The translations under genes were made by a program, and so were the position numbers. Shown piece after piece: positions 45,051 to 54,173 of a stretch of DNA of 64,000 nt. The DNA is taken from positions 1,054,001-1,118,000 of the forward strand of contig NZ_CP024634.1 of the NCBI RefSeq assembly GCF_003711265.1, in the 5' to 3' direction. Source of the DNA: Bathymodiolus thermophilus thioautotrophic gill symbiont. GTDB taxonomy: Bacteria; Pseudomonadota; Gammaproteobacteria; PS1; Pseudothioglobaceae. The notes under the pieces were generated by a model. That model was not told the DNA's origin and searched no databases. It saw only the letters and a program-made list of their open reading frames with translations. The stretch's first letter is position 1. Each line of letters starts with the position of its first letter.

Positions 45051-45816
45051 CGTTGTCTGGGGCGGTAGCCATGTCCAATGTGTTGCCATGCATCAGGATT
45101 CATTTCGCGTGCTATTTCATTCTCTATTGCTGTGGCTTTGTTAAAATAAACTGAGTTATTCTTCGCCCAATGACTTGTATATCTGTCAACCATTAATGCA
45201 TGTCCAGCCTCATGTGAAACAGATCTCATCGCCCCCTCAATGTGCCAACCACCATCTTTAGTTGGTACTTCGTATGAGGATAAATTGTCTGTATTAATAA
45301 CAATATCATAAATGCCATCTACAAAAGCACCAGAAGTTTGCCTATCTTTGCTAAATCTAAATGAGTATGTTCTGTCGGATTCTCTCAATGCCTTAAATAT
45401 AGTTACACCTGTTTCTGATTTTTTTTCGATTTTTTGAATAATCCTTCCAGATCTAGCGTCATGCATAACTTCATTAAACAAATACCTAAACACCCCGTCT
45501 GAGCTCCATTAGCAAACTTACCTTCACCAACTACCGATATGGTGCCACCAACAATTGCTTCTCTAGCAGTATTGCCAATCAGTTCGTTTGCATTTCTTGC
45601 ATTGCCTAATGAACCCAAGTAAGAGCCAAGTGATCCCACTAAGAAACCAGCACCAAAACTATCACCCATTCTGTCTTGTACAATACCACCTACCAACCCT
45701 AAAGCCTGATTTGATGGTGAATAAGTGGGGTTGTATTCTTGTTCAGTGGATAAGCCCGATGATGTAGACAGTGAGGTGGCCTGCGGAAAATAATGAGGGT
45801 GGGCTACTTTTATCAT
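45047..45816 (-). pseudogene. Rhs module B6, internally deleted and frameshifted, zincin-like payload
   Basis: The N terminus is that of the long modules (MIKVAHPHYFPQATSL ... STEQEYNP). It jumps directly to the pre-toxin linker (LGLVGGIVQDRMGDSFGAGF ... GKFANGAQTG), so the whole PPC and Rhs core region is missing. At about 45490 a one-base shift separates this from the payload frame (FRYLFNEVMHDARSG). The payload of about 148 residues contains SVSHEAGHALMVDRY, an HExxH zinc-protease motif, with later Glu/His residues as possible third ligands. Both the loss of the core and the frameshift argue that it is inactive as written. Confidence 0.8.
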
Positions 45817-46050
45817 ATTTTTTTATTTTTTGGTCTTTTTCTTGAATTTAAAGTTGAGGATAAACCGTATTTATTTTCTATTTTTACAGTCCAGTTCTTA
45901 TTACTAAGTGGCGCTTGCCTGTTAACGCTGTTCCTAATTTTATCTAATTTTTTTTGATAAATTGGCGTATTTACACAATCCACCCAATCATAAAGCTTGA
46001 GATAAGGTTAGTGTATTCTGCTAATGTATATTTTCCAGTCTTGTGTTGTT
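45813..46050 (-). pseudogene. RAYT-type transposase C-terminal remnant, copy 1
   Basis: The - strand encodes YDWVDCVNTPIYQKK, then VNRQAPLSNKNWTVK, then LSSTLNSRKRPKNKK and a stop. The order (basic helix, RxxPLGxxxW, LxSTLxxRxRPxxK) is that of the C terminus of REP-associated tyrosine transposases. The catalytic HUH domain is absent. Its TGA overlaps the ATG of module B6 (ATGA). Near-identical remnants precede modules B4 and B3. The rest of the 45817-46144 gap holds further broken transposase frame and a terminator. Confidence 0.75.
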
Positions 46051-46126
46051 TTACTTAAAGCAGTTCTTGAGAAAAAAGGAGTGCTACCACTTTTTTAGGT
46101 TTACCAATTATTTTGCTATTTCCTTT

Positions 46127-46146
46127 AAAAAGGGTAGCGCCCCCTT
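46127..46146 (-). terminator. Intrinsic terminator of module B5
   Basis: On the - strand AAGGGGGCGCTACCCTTTTT begins at the stop codon of the immunity gene: AAGGG/CCCTT arms with a T-tract. The same motif, with small changes, ends other toxin-immunity pairs of the array. Confidence 0.75.
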
Positions 46147-46600
46147 ATTTTCCCGATTTTATCTTTTGCCAAGGTTTGTATGTTAATTTTATAAAATCAT
46201 TATTTATAAAAGAGAATAAACTACTGTAACTAGTCTTTATTATATTGGTAGATATAGTAATAAATCCACATGATTTTACTATTTTTTTATTTCTATACCA
46301 AACTTTTTCAGTGACCATTCCCTTTGAAACTGACAACAATATTTCCTCAATATTATCTATATTGTTTGCCTCTTTGGAGCAAGAAGACCCTTCAAATATT
46401 ATATTTTCTCCAATCCAAATATCAGGATTAATAGTATATTTTTGACTTAGGACAAAAGATATTTGACATATTTTTTTATTTGGCGTTACAATATTGATAA
46501 TGTAAAAACTGTTATTCTTTTTTTCCTCAACTTTAACATGATAGTTTGAGCAAAAATTATCAATAATATTAAAGAAATCTTTATTATGTTTGGAAATCAT
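46145..46600 (-). CDS. Putative immunity protein of module B5
   Basis: A 151-residue, apparently soluble, Lys/Ile/Asn-rich protein (MISKHNKDFFNIIDNFCSN). It has no signal peptide, membrane helix or recognised domain. Its ATG overlaps the toxin stop (ATGA). Position and coupling suggest an immunity function. Very AT-rich codon use contrasts with the A/C-rich Rhs core upstream, as is usual for payload-immunity tips acquired separately from their core. Confidence 0.6.
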   Translation of the reverse strand: MISKHNKDFFNIIDNFCSNYHVKVEEKKNNSFYIINIVTPNKKICQISFVLSQKYTINPDIWIGENIIFEGSSCSKEANNIDNIEEILLSVSKGMVTEKVWYRNKKIVKSCGFITISTNIIKTSYSSLFSFINNDFIKLTYKPWQKIKSGK

Positions 46601-47517
46601 TTTTTTGGATTTTTTATAGGAAATAAATCTTTATGCTTATTTCCATTATACTCTGCAGCACTGGTTGAGGCAAACGAAACTACTGCTGCTTTAAATATGT
46701 CACCATCATTACCACCTGAGAGGTATGCCATTCTAGCAGAGAAAGCGGCGGCTCCTGCCGGCCCTCCAAACGCGCTTGCAGCCATCATGCCAATGGCTCT
46801 AAGGGTGGAGTTCTTCATCATGGCCTTTTCAATAGATCTTTGTATTGCGTATCCTATGGGCGAAAACCTCTTAGAGATTTTGTCTGATAGTTCAAACATT
46901 TTCCGAAGAAAAAAACCACTAGGATCGGTGTACTTCAAAGGATTGTTCAAAACATAAGAATAACGATTATAACTTTGCGTATTATAAGGCGCTTGAATAT
47001 TCGGATCGGCACTCAAAAATCGCCCAATACTCGGATCATACACCCGTCCATTCATATGAATAAATCCCATTTCATCAATGTGCTCGTGTCCAGTGAAGCC
47101 TCTGTTGGTTAGGGTTGGGATGATGGGGAGTAGTGGGTCGTTGGCACGCCAGTCACCTTGGCGTCTTTGTCCGAAGGCGGTGTATGCCATGCGTTCAACG
47201 ATGTTGCCTTGGCCGTCGGTGATGGTGTTGATGGAGCCGAGGTTGTTGTTTGGGGTCATGTTGCCGTTGGCGTCGTAGAGGTAATTGTCTGATGTTGGCA
47301 CTATTAGGGTGTAGTTGTTATTGTAAGTGCCTACTGAAATATAGTGAGTGTTGCTTGTGTTAGTAGTGAAGGTGATTTTTGAGTTGTGACCAATGTCGCT
47401 ATCGTCGTTGGTGACACCTAAGATTAGAGTGCTAGTGTTGCCATGGATGCCTTTGGGGCAGGTGTTTGATGTATAAATCCTTTGGATGTTGCGGCGTATG
47501 TTAATTTGAGTTCGCAT
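46597..47517 (-). CDS. Rhs toxin module B5, short form
   Basis: A 306-residue module that begins inside the PPC domain (MRTQINIRRNIQRIYTS). It lacks most of the shell (LIVPTSDNYLYDANGNMT joins NNLGSINTITDG) and keeps the Rhs core ([20 protein letters not shown] ... NPLKYTDPSGF, about 141-196). The pre-toxin region is cut after FASTSAAEY, leaving a tail of only some 20 residues ending PIKNPKK. Either the tail is a minimal payload or the toxin has been deleted; the latter seems likelier. It overlaps its immunity gene by 4 bases. Confidence 0.7.
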   Translation of the reverse strand: MRTQINIRRNIQRIYTSNTCPKGIHGNTSTLILGVTNDDSDIGHNSKITFTTNTSNTHYISVGTYNNNYTLIVPTSDNYLYDANGNMTPNNNLGSINTITDGQGNIVERMAYTAFGQRRQGDWRANDPLLPIIPTLTNRGFTGHEHIDEMGFIHMNGRVYDPSIGRFLSADPNIQAPYNTQSYNRYSYVLNNPLKYTDPSGFFLRKMFELSDKISKRFSPIGYAIQRSIEKAMMKNSTLRAIGMMAASAFGGPAGAAAFSARMAYLSGGNDGDIFKAAVVSFASTSAAEYNGNKHKDLFPIKNPKK

Positions 47518-47802
47518 GAGGTAATATTCTACCTTGTTGAATTTTTAAATGGAGGGGTTTTGAGTTTTACGCTTACTAATATGAATTTAAGATTTTTTTG
47601 TTTTTCATTGTTCGGTTTTTTTTGCAAGCAAAAAAATAAAAAGCATTTGTATTAAATTTACAGAAAAGAGATTGTAGTGCTATTATATGGTGGGGTTGTT
47701 CTTTAATAATCAACCTTGATTGCTTTGGTGCAGTTGTAATACCCTTAAAAAACCAAACCACTCATAAGTAGAAAATTCTATAATAAACAACTAAAGATTC
47801 AC

Positions 47803-48520
47803 ATGAAGAAATCAAAATACACAGACACACAAATCGTTAATACACTAAAACAAAACTAAGTAAATATATCCGTGGCTGAATTGTGCAGAGAATATTCAAT
47901 ATCTCAAGCAACATTCTACAAATAGTGTTCAAAATATGGCGATGCAGACATCTCGCTTAAAAGAGCTTGAATTAGAAAATACTCAGTTCAAGCGTATGGC
48001 TGAGAGTGAGTTAAAACTGCAAATTATAAAGGATGCTTTGGCAAAAAATTTTTAAAGCCATCTCAAAGGTGTGAGATGGCTTTAAATATTAACAAACAAA
48101 ATAAGACCACAAGTATTAAACTTGTTTGTGAAGTTTGTAACATTAGCAAAAGCACTTATTACCACAAACCCAAACTCAGTGATGAAAATACCATAATTGC
48201 TGACTGGCTACCAAGGTTGGTCACAGCGCATAAGCGTTGGGGTTTTAAACTCTGTTATTTATATTTACGCAACATAAAAGACTTTAAATGGAATTACAAA
48301 GTGTTTACAGAATATACCGAGAACTGGAACTAAATCTAAGGATCAAGCCAAGGAAAGGTTTATTCGTTTTGTAATAGTTCAAGCACGAGTTTAGTCTTGA
48401 ATGCAGAGGTGTATTTAGTTCGTTTTTTACTCCGATTTTTTTGTTTAGTTTAATGGGTTTAAAGTAAGAAAAATTAAATTGTTGTCTGAAATTGTTAGGG
48501 TTTTATAGTCTTTGTCAAGA
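47803..48520 (+). pseudogene. IS3-family remnants (two different elements joined)
   Basis: 47803-48056 is an IS3 orfA with internal stops (MKKSKYTDTQIVNTLKQN, AELCREYSISQATFYK, ELKLQIIKDALAKNF). 48076-48333 is the start of its orfB (VCEVCNISKSTYYHKPKL). It breaks off near 48345, where - strand sequence from the orfA start of the other IS3 type begins (48359-48520). Both are non-functional. The preceding 47518-47802 holds the module's upstream flank (also found at 59599-59749) and the element's left end, but no gene. Confidence 0.8.
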
Positions 48521-48579
48521 TAACTGGTAAGGCTATTTTTTAAATGGAAGTGTTGTACTTGTGGGTTGAATTCGCCCAT

Positions 48580-48810
48580 TTATTTTAATTTTAAAACTTT
48601 AACCTCATGATGAAGATCCATTTCTAAATGAACTTCTTGATTTTTTGCATCAAAAATTCTTAATGAATCATCACTAATATTTGAGTCATATTCTTCTATA
48701 TTACAAGATATGTCATAAAGATTGTTTAACACCCAAATATCTTCTATAGAACTATCATTGTTATAAAAAATTGCTTTTAACGGAAAGATTGGTTTATTCA
48801 TATCTGCCAT
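48580..48810 (-). CDS. Small acidic protein, orphan immunity candidate
   Basis: A 76-residue acidic protein (MADMNKPIFPLKAIFYNND, IEEYDSNISDDSLRIFDAK). A close homologue lies at 57373-57600 immediately after the immunity gene of module B2, so this is probably part of an immunity unit. It overlaps the membrane-protein gene at 48794. No toxin module is adjacent: IS3 debris lies on both sides. No domain is recognised. Confidence 0.55.
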   Translation of the reverse strand: MADMNKPIFPLKAIFYNNDSSIEDIWVLNNLYDISCNIEEYDSNISDDSLRIFDAKNQEVHLEMDLHHEVKVLKLK

Positions 48811-49159
48811 CCACCTCGATACGGTCTATGTTTTCCCTAAAAAGCAGCCTGCTTCCATTATTTTTTAAGACCTTGGTGTTTTTATATTTCACTCTATAAA
48901 CAAACCAAAAATAAAAAATTACACCAGCAAACATAATACAAAAAGATAAAAACCAAAGAAATTTATATTTCAAATTTTTATTTTTGATTAAATGATAAAT
49001 CATCCAAAAGAATAATATAACTCCTGAAAACCAACTTTGCAAAAAAATAATTTGCATAACCAAATCTGGGTCAAATATAAGTCCAGAAAAAAATATGTAT
49101 GCAAACATAACCCAATTAAAACAAAGATAATATCCAAAATATAATTTAAATTTATTCAT
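48794..49159 (-). CDS. Four-helix membrane protein, orphan immunity candidate
   Basis: A 121-residue protein with four predicted membrane helices (LYFGYYLCFNWVMFAYIFF; MQIIFLQSWFSGVILFFWMI; FLWFLSFCIMFAGVIFYFW among them) and a charged C terminus. It is translationally coupled to the small acidic gene downstream; an analogous membrane plus acidic pair follows module B2. It sits without a toxin between two IS3 relics, as expected of an orphan immunity unit left after loss of its toxin. Confidence 0.55.
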   Translation of the reverse strand: MNKFKLYFGYYLCFNWVMFAYIFFSGLIFDPDLVMQIIFLQSWFSGVILFFWMIYHLIKNKNLKYKFLWFLSFCIMFAGVIFYFWFVYRVKYKNTKVLKNNGSRLLFRENIDRIEVDGRYE

Positions 49160-49184
49160 AGTTAATACGCTAGTTACATTATCC

Positions 49185-50478
49185 TAAAACCCCTGACAAC
49201 TTTTTAAAATTTCTTATAGCCCAATTTAAGAAGCCTTCGCCTTTTCTTGATTTAATTTTACACGCTCCCGACACACATACATTGGTTTTCTATACCCCAA
49301 TGTTTCATGAAATCTTCGATGATTATAAAACTTAATATAATCATCCGCATCAACGATCAACTCACAAATAGATTGATACTCGTTCAGATAAACCCTTTCG
49401 CATTTTGCACTTCGCCAAAAGCGCTCAATGCAGATATTATCTGTGGCTCTGCCTTTACCATCCATAGATATTTGAATACCTAAATCTTTTAGCCGTTTAA
49501 TGTGTATCTCGCTGGTGTATTGGCTATCTTGGTCGGTATTAAATATCTCTGGATGTGGATGCTTTTCTAAAGCATCATTGAGTATACTCATCACTAACTA
49601 CGAATCCATAGTATTGAATATCTTGTGTGATAGCACCGCTTTAGAATACCAATCAATAATGGCTGCCATATGCACCATACCGCCTGCAATCTTGATATAA
49701 GTAATGTCTGTAGACCAAACTTGATTGGCATGATTGATACCAAGGTCTAGAAGCTTGTAACTGTACTTCTTATGCGTTTTGATTGATATGGTTGTATTAA
49801 CTTGTTTAACTGCTAATACTGCTTTTAAGCCCAGTTCTTGACGATAGCGTGCAACGGTGTTTAGACTTACTTTGTAGCCGTCTTCAAGTAATTGTTGGTG
49901 TACTTTTTTTTCGCCGTAAATAGGTATGCGTTCAAACACTTTGGTAATGTGGTTTTTGATGGTTTGCTTAGTATCGTTTGTTTTTGGTTTGTAATATAAG
50001 CCACTTCTGTTAATGCTCAATAATTGACATTGATAATTAACGGATAAAGAGGATGAAGATGGCTTGAAATCAACTAACTGCTTGAGATTAGATGAGTCCA
50101 AGCTTTTTAGCTTTTTTGCCAACCACTTCTCTACTGTTACTTTGCCTACTAGGGTAGTTAGACGCTCATTCTGTTGCTGTGCTTTGACAAGTTCTTCTTT
50201 GTATTCTTTAACAGCTTTAGAGGGCTCCATGGCAATTTCTGCGTTAGCAAGAAAGGTTTTCTTTTAATTTTGTAGGTTCTGAGGAAGGATGTTATGCTTG
50301 CTAGCAATCTGCACTAAGGTTTGTTCGTTTTGCAATAGTTCAAGCACGAGTTTAGTCTTGAATGCAGAGGTGTATTTAGTTCGTTTTTTACTCATTTTTT
50401 TACTCCGATTTTTTTGTTTAGTTTAGCGGGTTTGAAATAAGGAAAATCAAATTGTTGTTTGAGATTGCTGGGGTTTTA
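49185..50478 (-). mobile_element. IS3-family insertion sequence, inactivated copy
   Basis: About 1.29 kb with related ends (TAAAACCCCTGACAA at 49185; the complement of GGGGTTTTA ending at 50478). It carries orfA and orfB on the - strand. Fragments of the same element recur at about 40525, 48359-48520 and 61065-61450. Confidence 0.8.
49226..50395 (-). pseudogene. IS3 transposase with two premature stops
   Basis: The frame starts at 50395 (MSKKRTKYTSAFKTKLVLEL, helix-turn-helix orfA). A TAA replaces the Trp codon found in the 61-kb copy (LQN-stop-KKTFLANAEIAM). It then continues in frame through orfB motifs (LLSINRSGLYYKPK; WSTDITYIKIAGGMVHMAAI), meets an in-frame TAG near 49598 (TMDS-stop-LVMSIL), and ends with the DDE tail (CIERFWRSAKCERVYL, YNHRRFHETLGY). 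Only point nonsense mutations separate it from an intact enzyme, so inactivation is recent. Confidence 0.88.
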
Positions 50479-50735
50479 TAACCCCCTAATTTAGGGGTAA
50501 TTTAAGGGTTTGTTGTTTATTTTTTTAGTTTTTTGAAGTAAACTACAAATCCTTAAAATGACGATGGTGCATGGTTTGAGAATTATTGATTTAAATGGTG
50601 AAACTGGATAGTTAGGAATTTTGGGGTAATGTAAAACGACCAGTAAAAGAATGTTGTTATACCAAAAATTGGTTGATTTATATATGGATTTTTTATTGTT
50701 ATAAAATAAAATTTTATGTGGTTTTTAAAGGTTGA

Positions 50736-50933
50736 CTAATTATTCTTTTGCTTCAAGCTTACTGATAGTAAGTAAACTAAAATCAAGGCCACAAGCCAAG
50801 TTAAGCCAATATTTGATAGAGAGCTGATGCTTTGCGAGTGAGTTTGTGTTACATTCGCAAATGATAAAAAAGCAAAAGAAAGTGATAAATAAAGTATATC
50901 TAACTTATTGTAGAATTTTACAAAATAGGTCAA
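50736..50933 (-). CDS. Possible small membrane protein
   Basis: A 65-residue frame with two hydrophobic stretches (LDILYLSLSFAFLSFANV and LTWLVALILVYLLSV) and a basic end. It has no recognised homologue or partner and could be chance in AT-rich DNA. It is the only candidate gene in the 50479-51146 gap, which otherwise contains a copy of the AAATTTACAGAAAAG flank seen upstream of other modules (near 51030). Confidence 0.3.
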   Translation of the reverse strand: MTYFVKFYNKLDILYLSLSFAFLSFANVTQTHSQSISSLSNIGLTWLVALILVYLLSVSLKQKNN

Positions 50934-51146
50934 GTATACTTATTGATGTAAATTCAAGGCTTTTTGTTTTTTTTACTGTGCATATTTTTGCAAGTAAAAA
51001 AATGTTTATGTTGAATTTACAGAAAAGAAATTACAGAGCCTCGCAGAAAAATACATCACAATTGCGATTACCCCTTTGGGTTGTGTGGATGTGGAATATT
51101 GGCAAATACGCTTCCAGTTTGTCTTGGCATTTGAGTGCTTTATCAT

Positions 51147-51162
51147 AAAAAAGGCGCCCCTT
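51147..51162 (-). terminator. Intrinsic terminator of module B4
   Basis: On the - strand AAGGGGCGCCTTTTTT lies about 10 bases after the immunity gene stop: AAGG/CCTT arms followed by T. It matches the motif at 46127, 54176 and 61028. Confidence 0.7.
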
Positions 51163-51173
51163 GTTTTTGATTT

Positions 51174-51611
51174 TTATTCCCTAAATTTTGCCTTATCAAT
51201 CCACCAATGCCCACTTAAAGAAATAGTTTTAACACTTGGTTTTACTATTTCATTAAGAATTTGATATTTAGGGAAATTCGGCACATAAAACTTAATGTGT
51301 TCTAAAAAAGAAAATAGCATTTTTTCTTTGTTTTCACATTCGTATTCGTATTGACTGTACATGAATTCTGGCTTTATGTTCTTACTGTATTCAAACACAA
51401 TATTTGCCCTGAGTAACTTCAATTTATCTTGATTTGTCCATATTAATGTTTGCGCTTCATGAAATTTATTATTAACTTCAAGTCTTTTTTCTTTTGTTAA
51501 CTCCTTATCCCAATACAATTTAACTTTGGTAATGCATTCACTTCGTGTATAAGTTTTTTCACATGAACTAGTAAAAAATATTAATAAAATTAGTAATAGT
51601 ATTTTTCTCAT
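51174..51611 (-). CDS. Putative lipoprotein immunity protein of module B4
   Basis: A 145-residue protein with a lipoprotein signal: basic start, hydrophobic run, and lipobox FFTSSC at about residues 12-17. It should be anchored at the periplasmic side of a membrane. The rest is polar and unrecognised (ECENKEKMLFSFLEHIKF). It begins 2 bases after the toxin stop. A periplasmic location suggests the cognate toxin acts, or enters, through the periplasm. Confidence 0.65.
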   Translation of the reverse strand: MRKILLLILLIFFTSSCEKTYTRSECITKVKLYWDKELTKEKRLEVNNKFHEAQTLIWTNQDKLKLLRANIVFEYSKNIKPEFMYSQYEYECENKEKMLFSFLEHIKFYVPNFPKYQILNEIVKPSVKTISLSGHWWIDKAKFRE

Positions 51612-51613
51612 AA

Positions 51614-53845
51614 TTAATCGCTGTGATAAATATTAATATGATGCCCATAACTATTATTATGAGTAGAAGGTTGCAATGGAATGCTCACTTTCCAATAAGT
51701 CCCATATTTATTATACGGACCTGAGTCTATCACTCTAGTGCTACCCATGCCAAAATCACCACTAGATGTGTAATAGCCCCAATCTATTGGTGCAATAACA
51801 GAACCTAGGGAGCCATCAACTTTTAATGGATATCCTCTAACCTCATATCTAAATGAATCAAAACCTGCGGTACCACTTCTGCTTTCTATTTTTAAGAATC
51901 TGCCACCAATAAAACCGTGGCTACTATTATCAAATATAGTTTTTTTTTGTTTCCACTTTTTAGAGATACTCCCACCCTCCGCATTAAACAAATGCACAAA
52001 CGCCGCACTCCTCGCTCCATTCGAAAACTTACCCCCACCCAACTCTGCGGTAATCCCACCTGCAGTAGCAGCAATAGCTGTTCGTCCCGCAATATCTGAC
52101 CAATCTCCGCCTTTACCCATACTTGAACCTGCTATTGAACCTATAAAACCACTGATAAACCCATCTTGGAAACTTCCACCTGATATTTGGCTAATTGCCC
52201 CTTGAGCTAAACCGTGGGCTATTGCCTTATTGGTCGCCCCTTCTACTATTGATCCACCATCTGCATCCCCATGTCCAATATACTCCGCAGCACTGGCTGA
52301 GGCAAACGAAACTATTGCTGCTTTAAGTATGTCTCCATCACTAGCACCTGAGAGGTATGCCATTCTAGCAGAGAAAGCGGCGACTCCTGCCGGCCCTCCA
52401 AACGCGCTTGCAGCCATCATGCCAATGGCTCTAAGGGTGGCGTTCTTCATCATGGCCTTTTCAATAGATCTTTGTATTGCGTATCCTATGGGCGAAAACC
52501 TCTTAGAGATTTTGTCTGACAACTCAAACATTTTCCGAAGAAAAAAACCACTAGGATCGGTGTACTTCAAAGGGTTGTTCAAAACATAAGAATAGCGATT
52601 ATAACTTTGGGTGTTATAAGGCGCTTGAATATTTGGATCAGCGCTCAAAAATCGCCCAATACTCGGATCATACACCCGTCCATTCATATGAATAAATCCC
52701 ATTTCATCAATGTGCTCGTGTCCAGTGAAGCCTCTGTTGGTTAGGGTTGGGATGATGGGGAGTAGTGGGTCGCTGGCACGCCAGTCACCTTGGCGTCTTT
52801 GTCCGAAGGCGGTGTATGCCATGCGTTCAACGATGTTGCCTTGGCCGTCGGTGATGGTGTCGATGGAGCCGAGGTTGTCGTAGTGGAGGTAGCGGGTTTT
52901 GTCGGGGATGGAGGGTGTGTTTGCTGTGGTGTTGGTTTTGATGTTGATGGCGATGAGTTGGCCGTCGGCGTAGATGAAGTGTTTGTGTTCGGTGCTGGTG
53001 TTTTGTTTGATTTGTTCGTAGAGTTTACCGATGTAGGTGGTGGCAATGGCGGTGTTGCTGTTGTTTTGGGTCATGTTGCCGTTGGCGTCGTAGAGGTAAT
53101 TGTCTGATGGGTTTAGGGTGATGTTGGCGTTGCTGCCGGTTACTGTTGCTGTTAGGGTGTAGGTGCCTGTGTTGTTGCTGTAAGCACCTGCTGAGATGTA
53201 GTAAGTGTTGCTTGTGTTGGCAGTGAAGGTGACTTTTGAGTTGAGTCCAATACCACTATCGTCGTTGGTTGTACCTAAGATTAGAGTGCCGGTGTTGTCA
53301 TAGATGCCTCTGAGGTAGGGGTCTGATAAGGTGCCAGATTGAGTTGGTTTGCCTTCTAGGTCAAAGGTTACTTGTTGGCCTGCTGTTAGGGTTATTTTAA
53401 ACCAATCTTTGTCATTTTTTGTTTCGATGTCGCCAGTAATACTGCTGTTAATAGTGAGCATGCCTGTGGTTGTGGTGTTGGCGTTATAGTCATCGGTTGA
53501 TGGGGAAGAGGTTGAGGATGGATTGTTGTTAATTGAGGCAATGGCGTGGGGTTTTTGGGTGTTATAGCAATAATTGCCGATGTCGGATTTGTGGGTGATG
53601 TTGCCGTTGATATTGTATTGGAAGTCTTCTGTGAGTCCGCTTTGGTGGTTTTGGCGTTGGGTGATATTGTTCATTAGGTCGTATTCGTATTCAAGACTGC
53701 GGATTTCCTTGGCGGGGCTAAAGCCTGATTTGATGGTGAATAAGTGACTTGTGGCTGGGTTGTATTCTTGTTCAGTGGATAAGCCCAATGATGTAGTCAG
53801 TGAGGTGGCCTGCGGAAAGTAATGCGGATAGGCTATTTTTATCAT
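51614..53845 (-). CDS. Rhs/YD toxin module B4, long form
   Basis: A 743-residue protein. The N terminus (MIKIAYPHYFPQATSLTTS) runs into YD repeats (LEYEYDLMNNITQRQ). A pre-peptidase C-terminal (PPC) domain lies at about 128-233 (WFKITLTAGQQVTFDLEG), then the Rhs core at about 370-430 ([13 protein letters not shown] ... NPLKYTDPSGF). A Gly/Ala-rich pre-toxin region follows (GGSFQDGFISGFIGS; GGGKFSNGARSAAFVHLFN). The payload of about 120 residues (GYTSSGDFG-like WGYYTSSGDFGMGSTRV, ending HHINIYHSD) is unrecognised. It lacks the large N-terminal part of a complete Rhs protein. The ATG overlaps the RAYT remnant stop. Confidence 0.85.
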   Translation of the reverse strand: MIKIAYPHYFPQATSLTTSLGLSTEQEYNPATSHLFTIKSGFSPAKEIRSLEYEYDLMNNITQRQNHQSGLTEDFQYNINGNITHKSDIGNYCYNTQKPHAIASINNNPSSTSSPSTDDYNANTTTTGMLTINSSITGDIETKNDKDWFKITLTAGQQVTFDLEGKPTQSGTLSDPYLRGIYDNTGTLILGTTNDDSGIGLNSKVTFTANTSNTYYISAGAYSNNTGTYTLTATVTGSNANITLNPSDNYLYDANGNMTQNNSNTAIATTYIGKLYEQIKQNTSTEHKHFIYADGQLIAINIKTNTTANTPSIPDKTRYLHYDNLGSIDTITDGQGNIVERMAYTAFGQRRQGDWRASDPLLPIIPTLTNRGFTGHEHIDEMGFIHMNGRVYDPSIGRFLSADPNIQAPYNTQSYNRYSYVLNNPLKYTDPSGFFLRKMFELSDKISKRFSPIGYAIQRSIEKAMMKNATLRAIGMMAASAFGGPAGVAAFSARMAYLSGASDGDILKAAIVSFASASAAEYIGHGDADGGSIVEGATNKAIAHGLAQGAISQISGGSFQDGFISGFIGSIAGSSMGKGGDWSDIAGRTAIAATAGGITAELGGGKFSNGARSAAFVHLFNAEGGSISKKWKQKKTIFDNSSHGFIGGRFLKIESRSGTAGFDSFRYEVRGYPLKVDGSLGSVIAPIDWGYYTSSGDFGMGSTRVIDSGPYNKYGTYWKVSIPLQPSTHNNSYGHHINIYHSD

Positions 53846-54030
53846 ATTTTTTTATCTTTCGGTCTTTTTCTTGAATTTAAAGTTGAGGATAAATCGTGTT
53901 TATTTGTTATTTTTACAGTCCAGTTCTTATTACCAAGGGGTGCTTGTCTGTTAACGCCACTCCTAATTTTATCTAATTTTTTTTGATAAATTGGCGTATT
54001 TACATAATTTACCCAATTATAAAGTTATAG
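53842..54030 (-). pseudogene. RAYT-type transposase C-terminal remnant, copy 2
   Basis: The - strand reads YNWVNYVNTPIYQKK, VNRQAPLGNKNWTVK, LSSTLNSRKRPKDKKI then TGA overlapping the module B4 ATG (ATGA). It is about 95% like copy 3 and slightly diverged from copy 1. Upstream to 54173 only frameshifted remains of the same gene and the terminator are visible. Confidence 0.75.
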
Positions 54031-54173
54031 ATAAGGTTGTGTAATAATGTTTGATTCTTAGAAACTTTTTTTGCTAATGTATATTTGCCAGTCTTGTGCT
54101 GTTTCACTTAAAGCAGTTCTTTAAAAAAGTGCTGCCGCTTTTTTTTAGGTCTGCCAATTATTTCACTATTCCC

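Noticed and set aside
50480..50500. CCCCTAATTTAGGGG palindrome as a terminator or operator
   Set aside because: The loop would be one base, there is no T-run and no gene next to it; it is too weak to annotate.
52790..53107. Open frame on the + strand opposite a Rhs module (Gly/Val-rich; similar ones at 55874, 59068 and 63174)
   Set aside because: Antisense shadow of the A/C-rich shell DNA. It follows the module's repeats exactly and has no independent coding signal.
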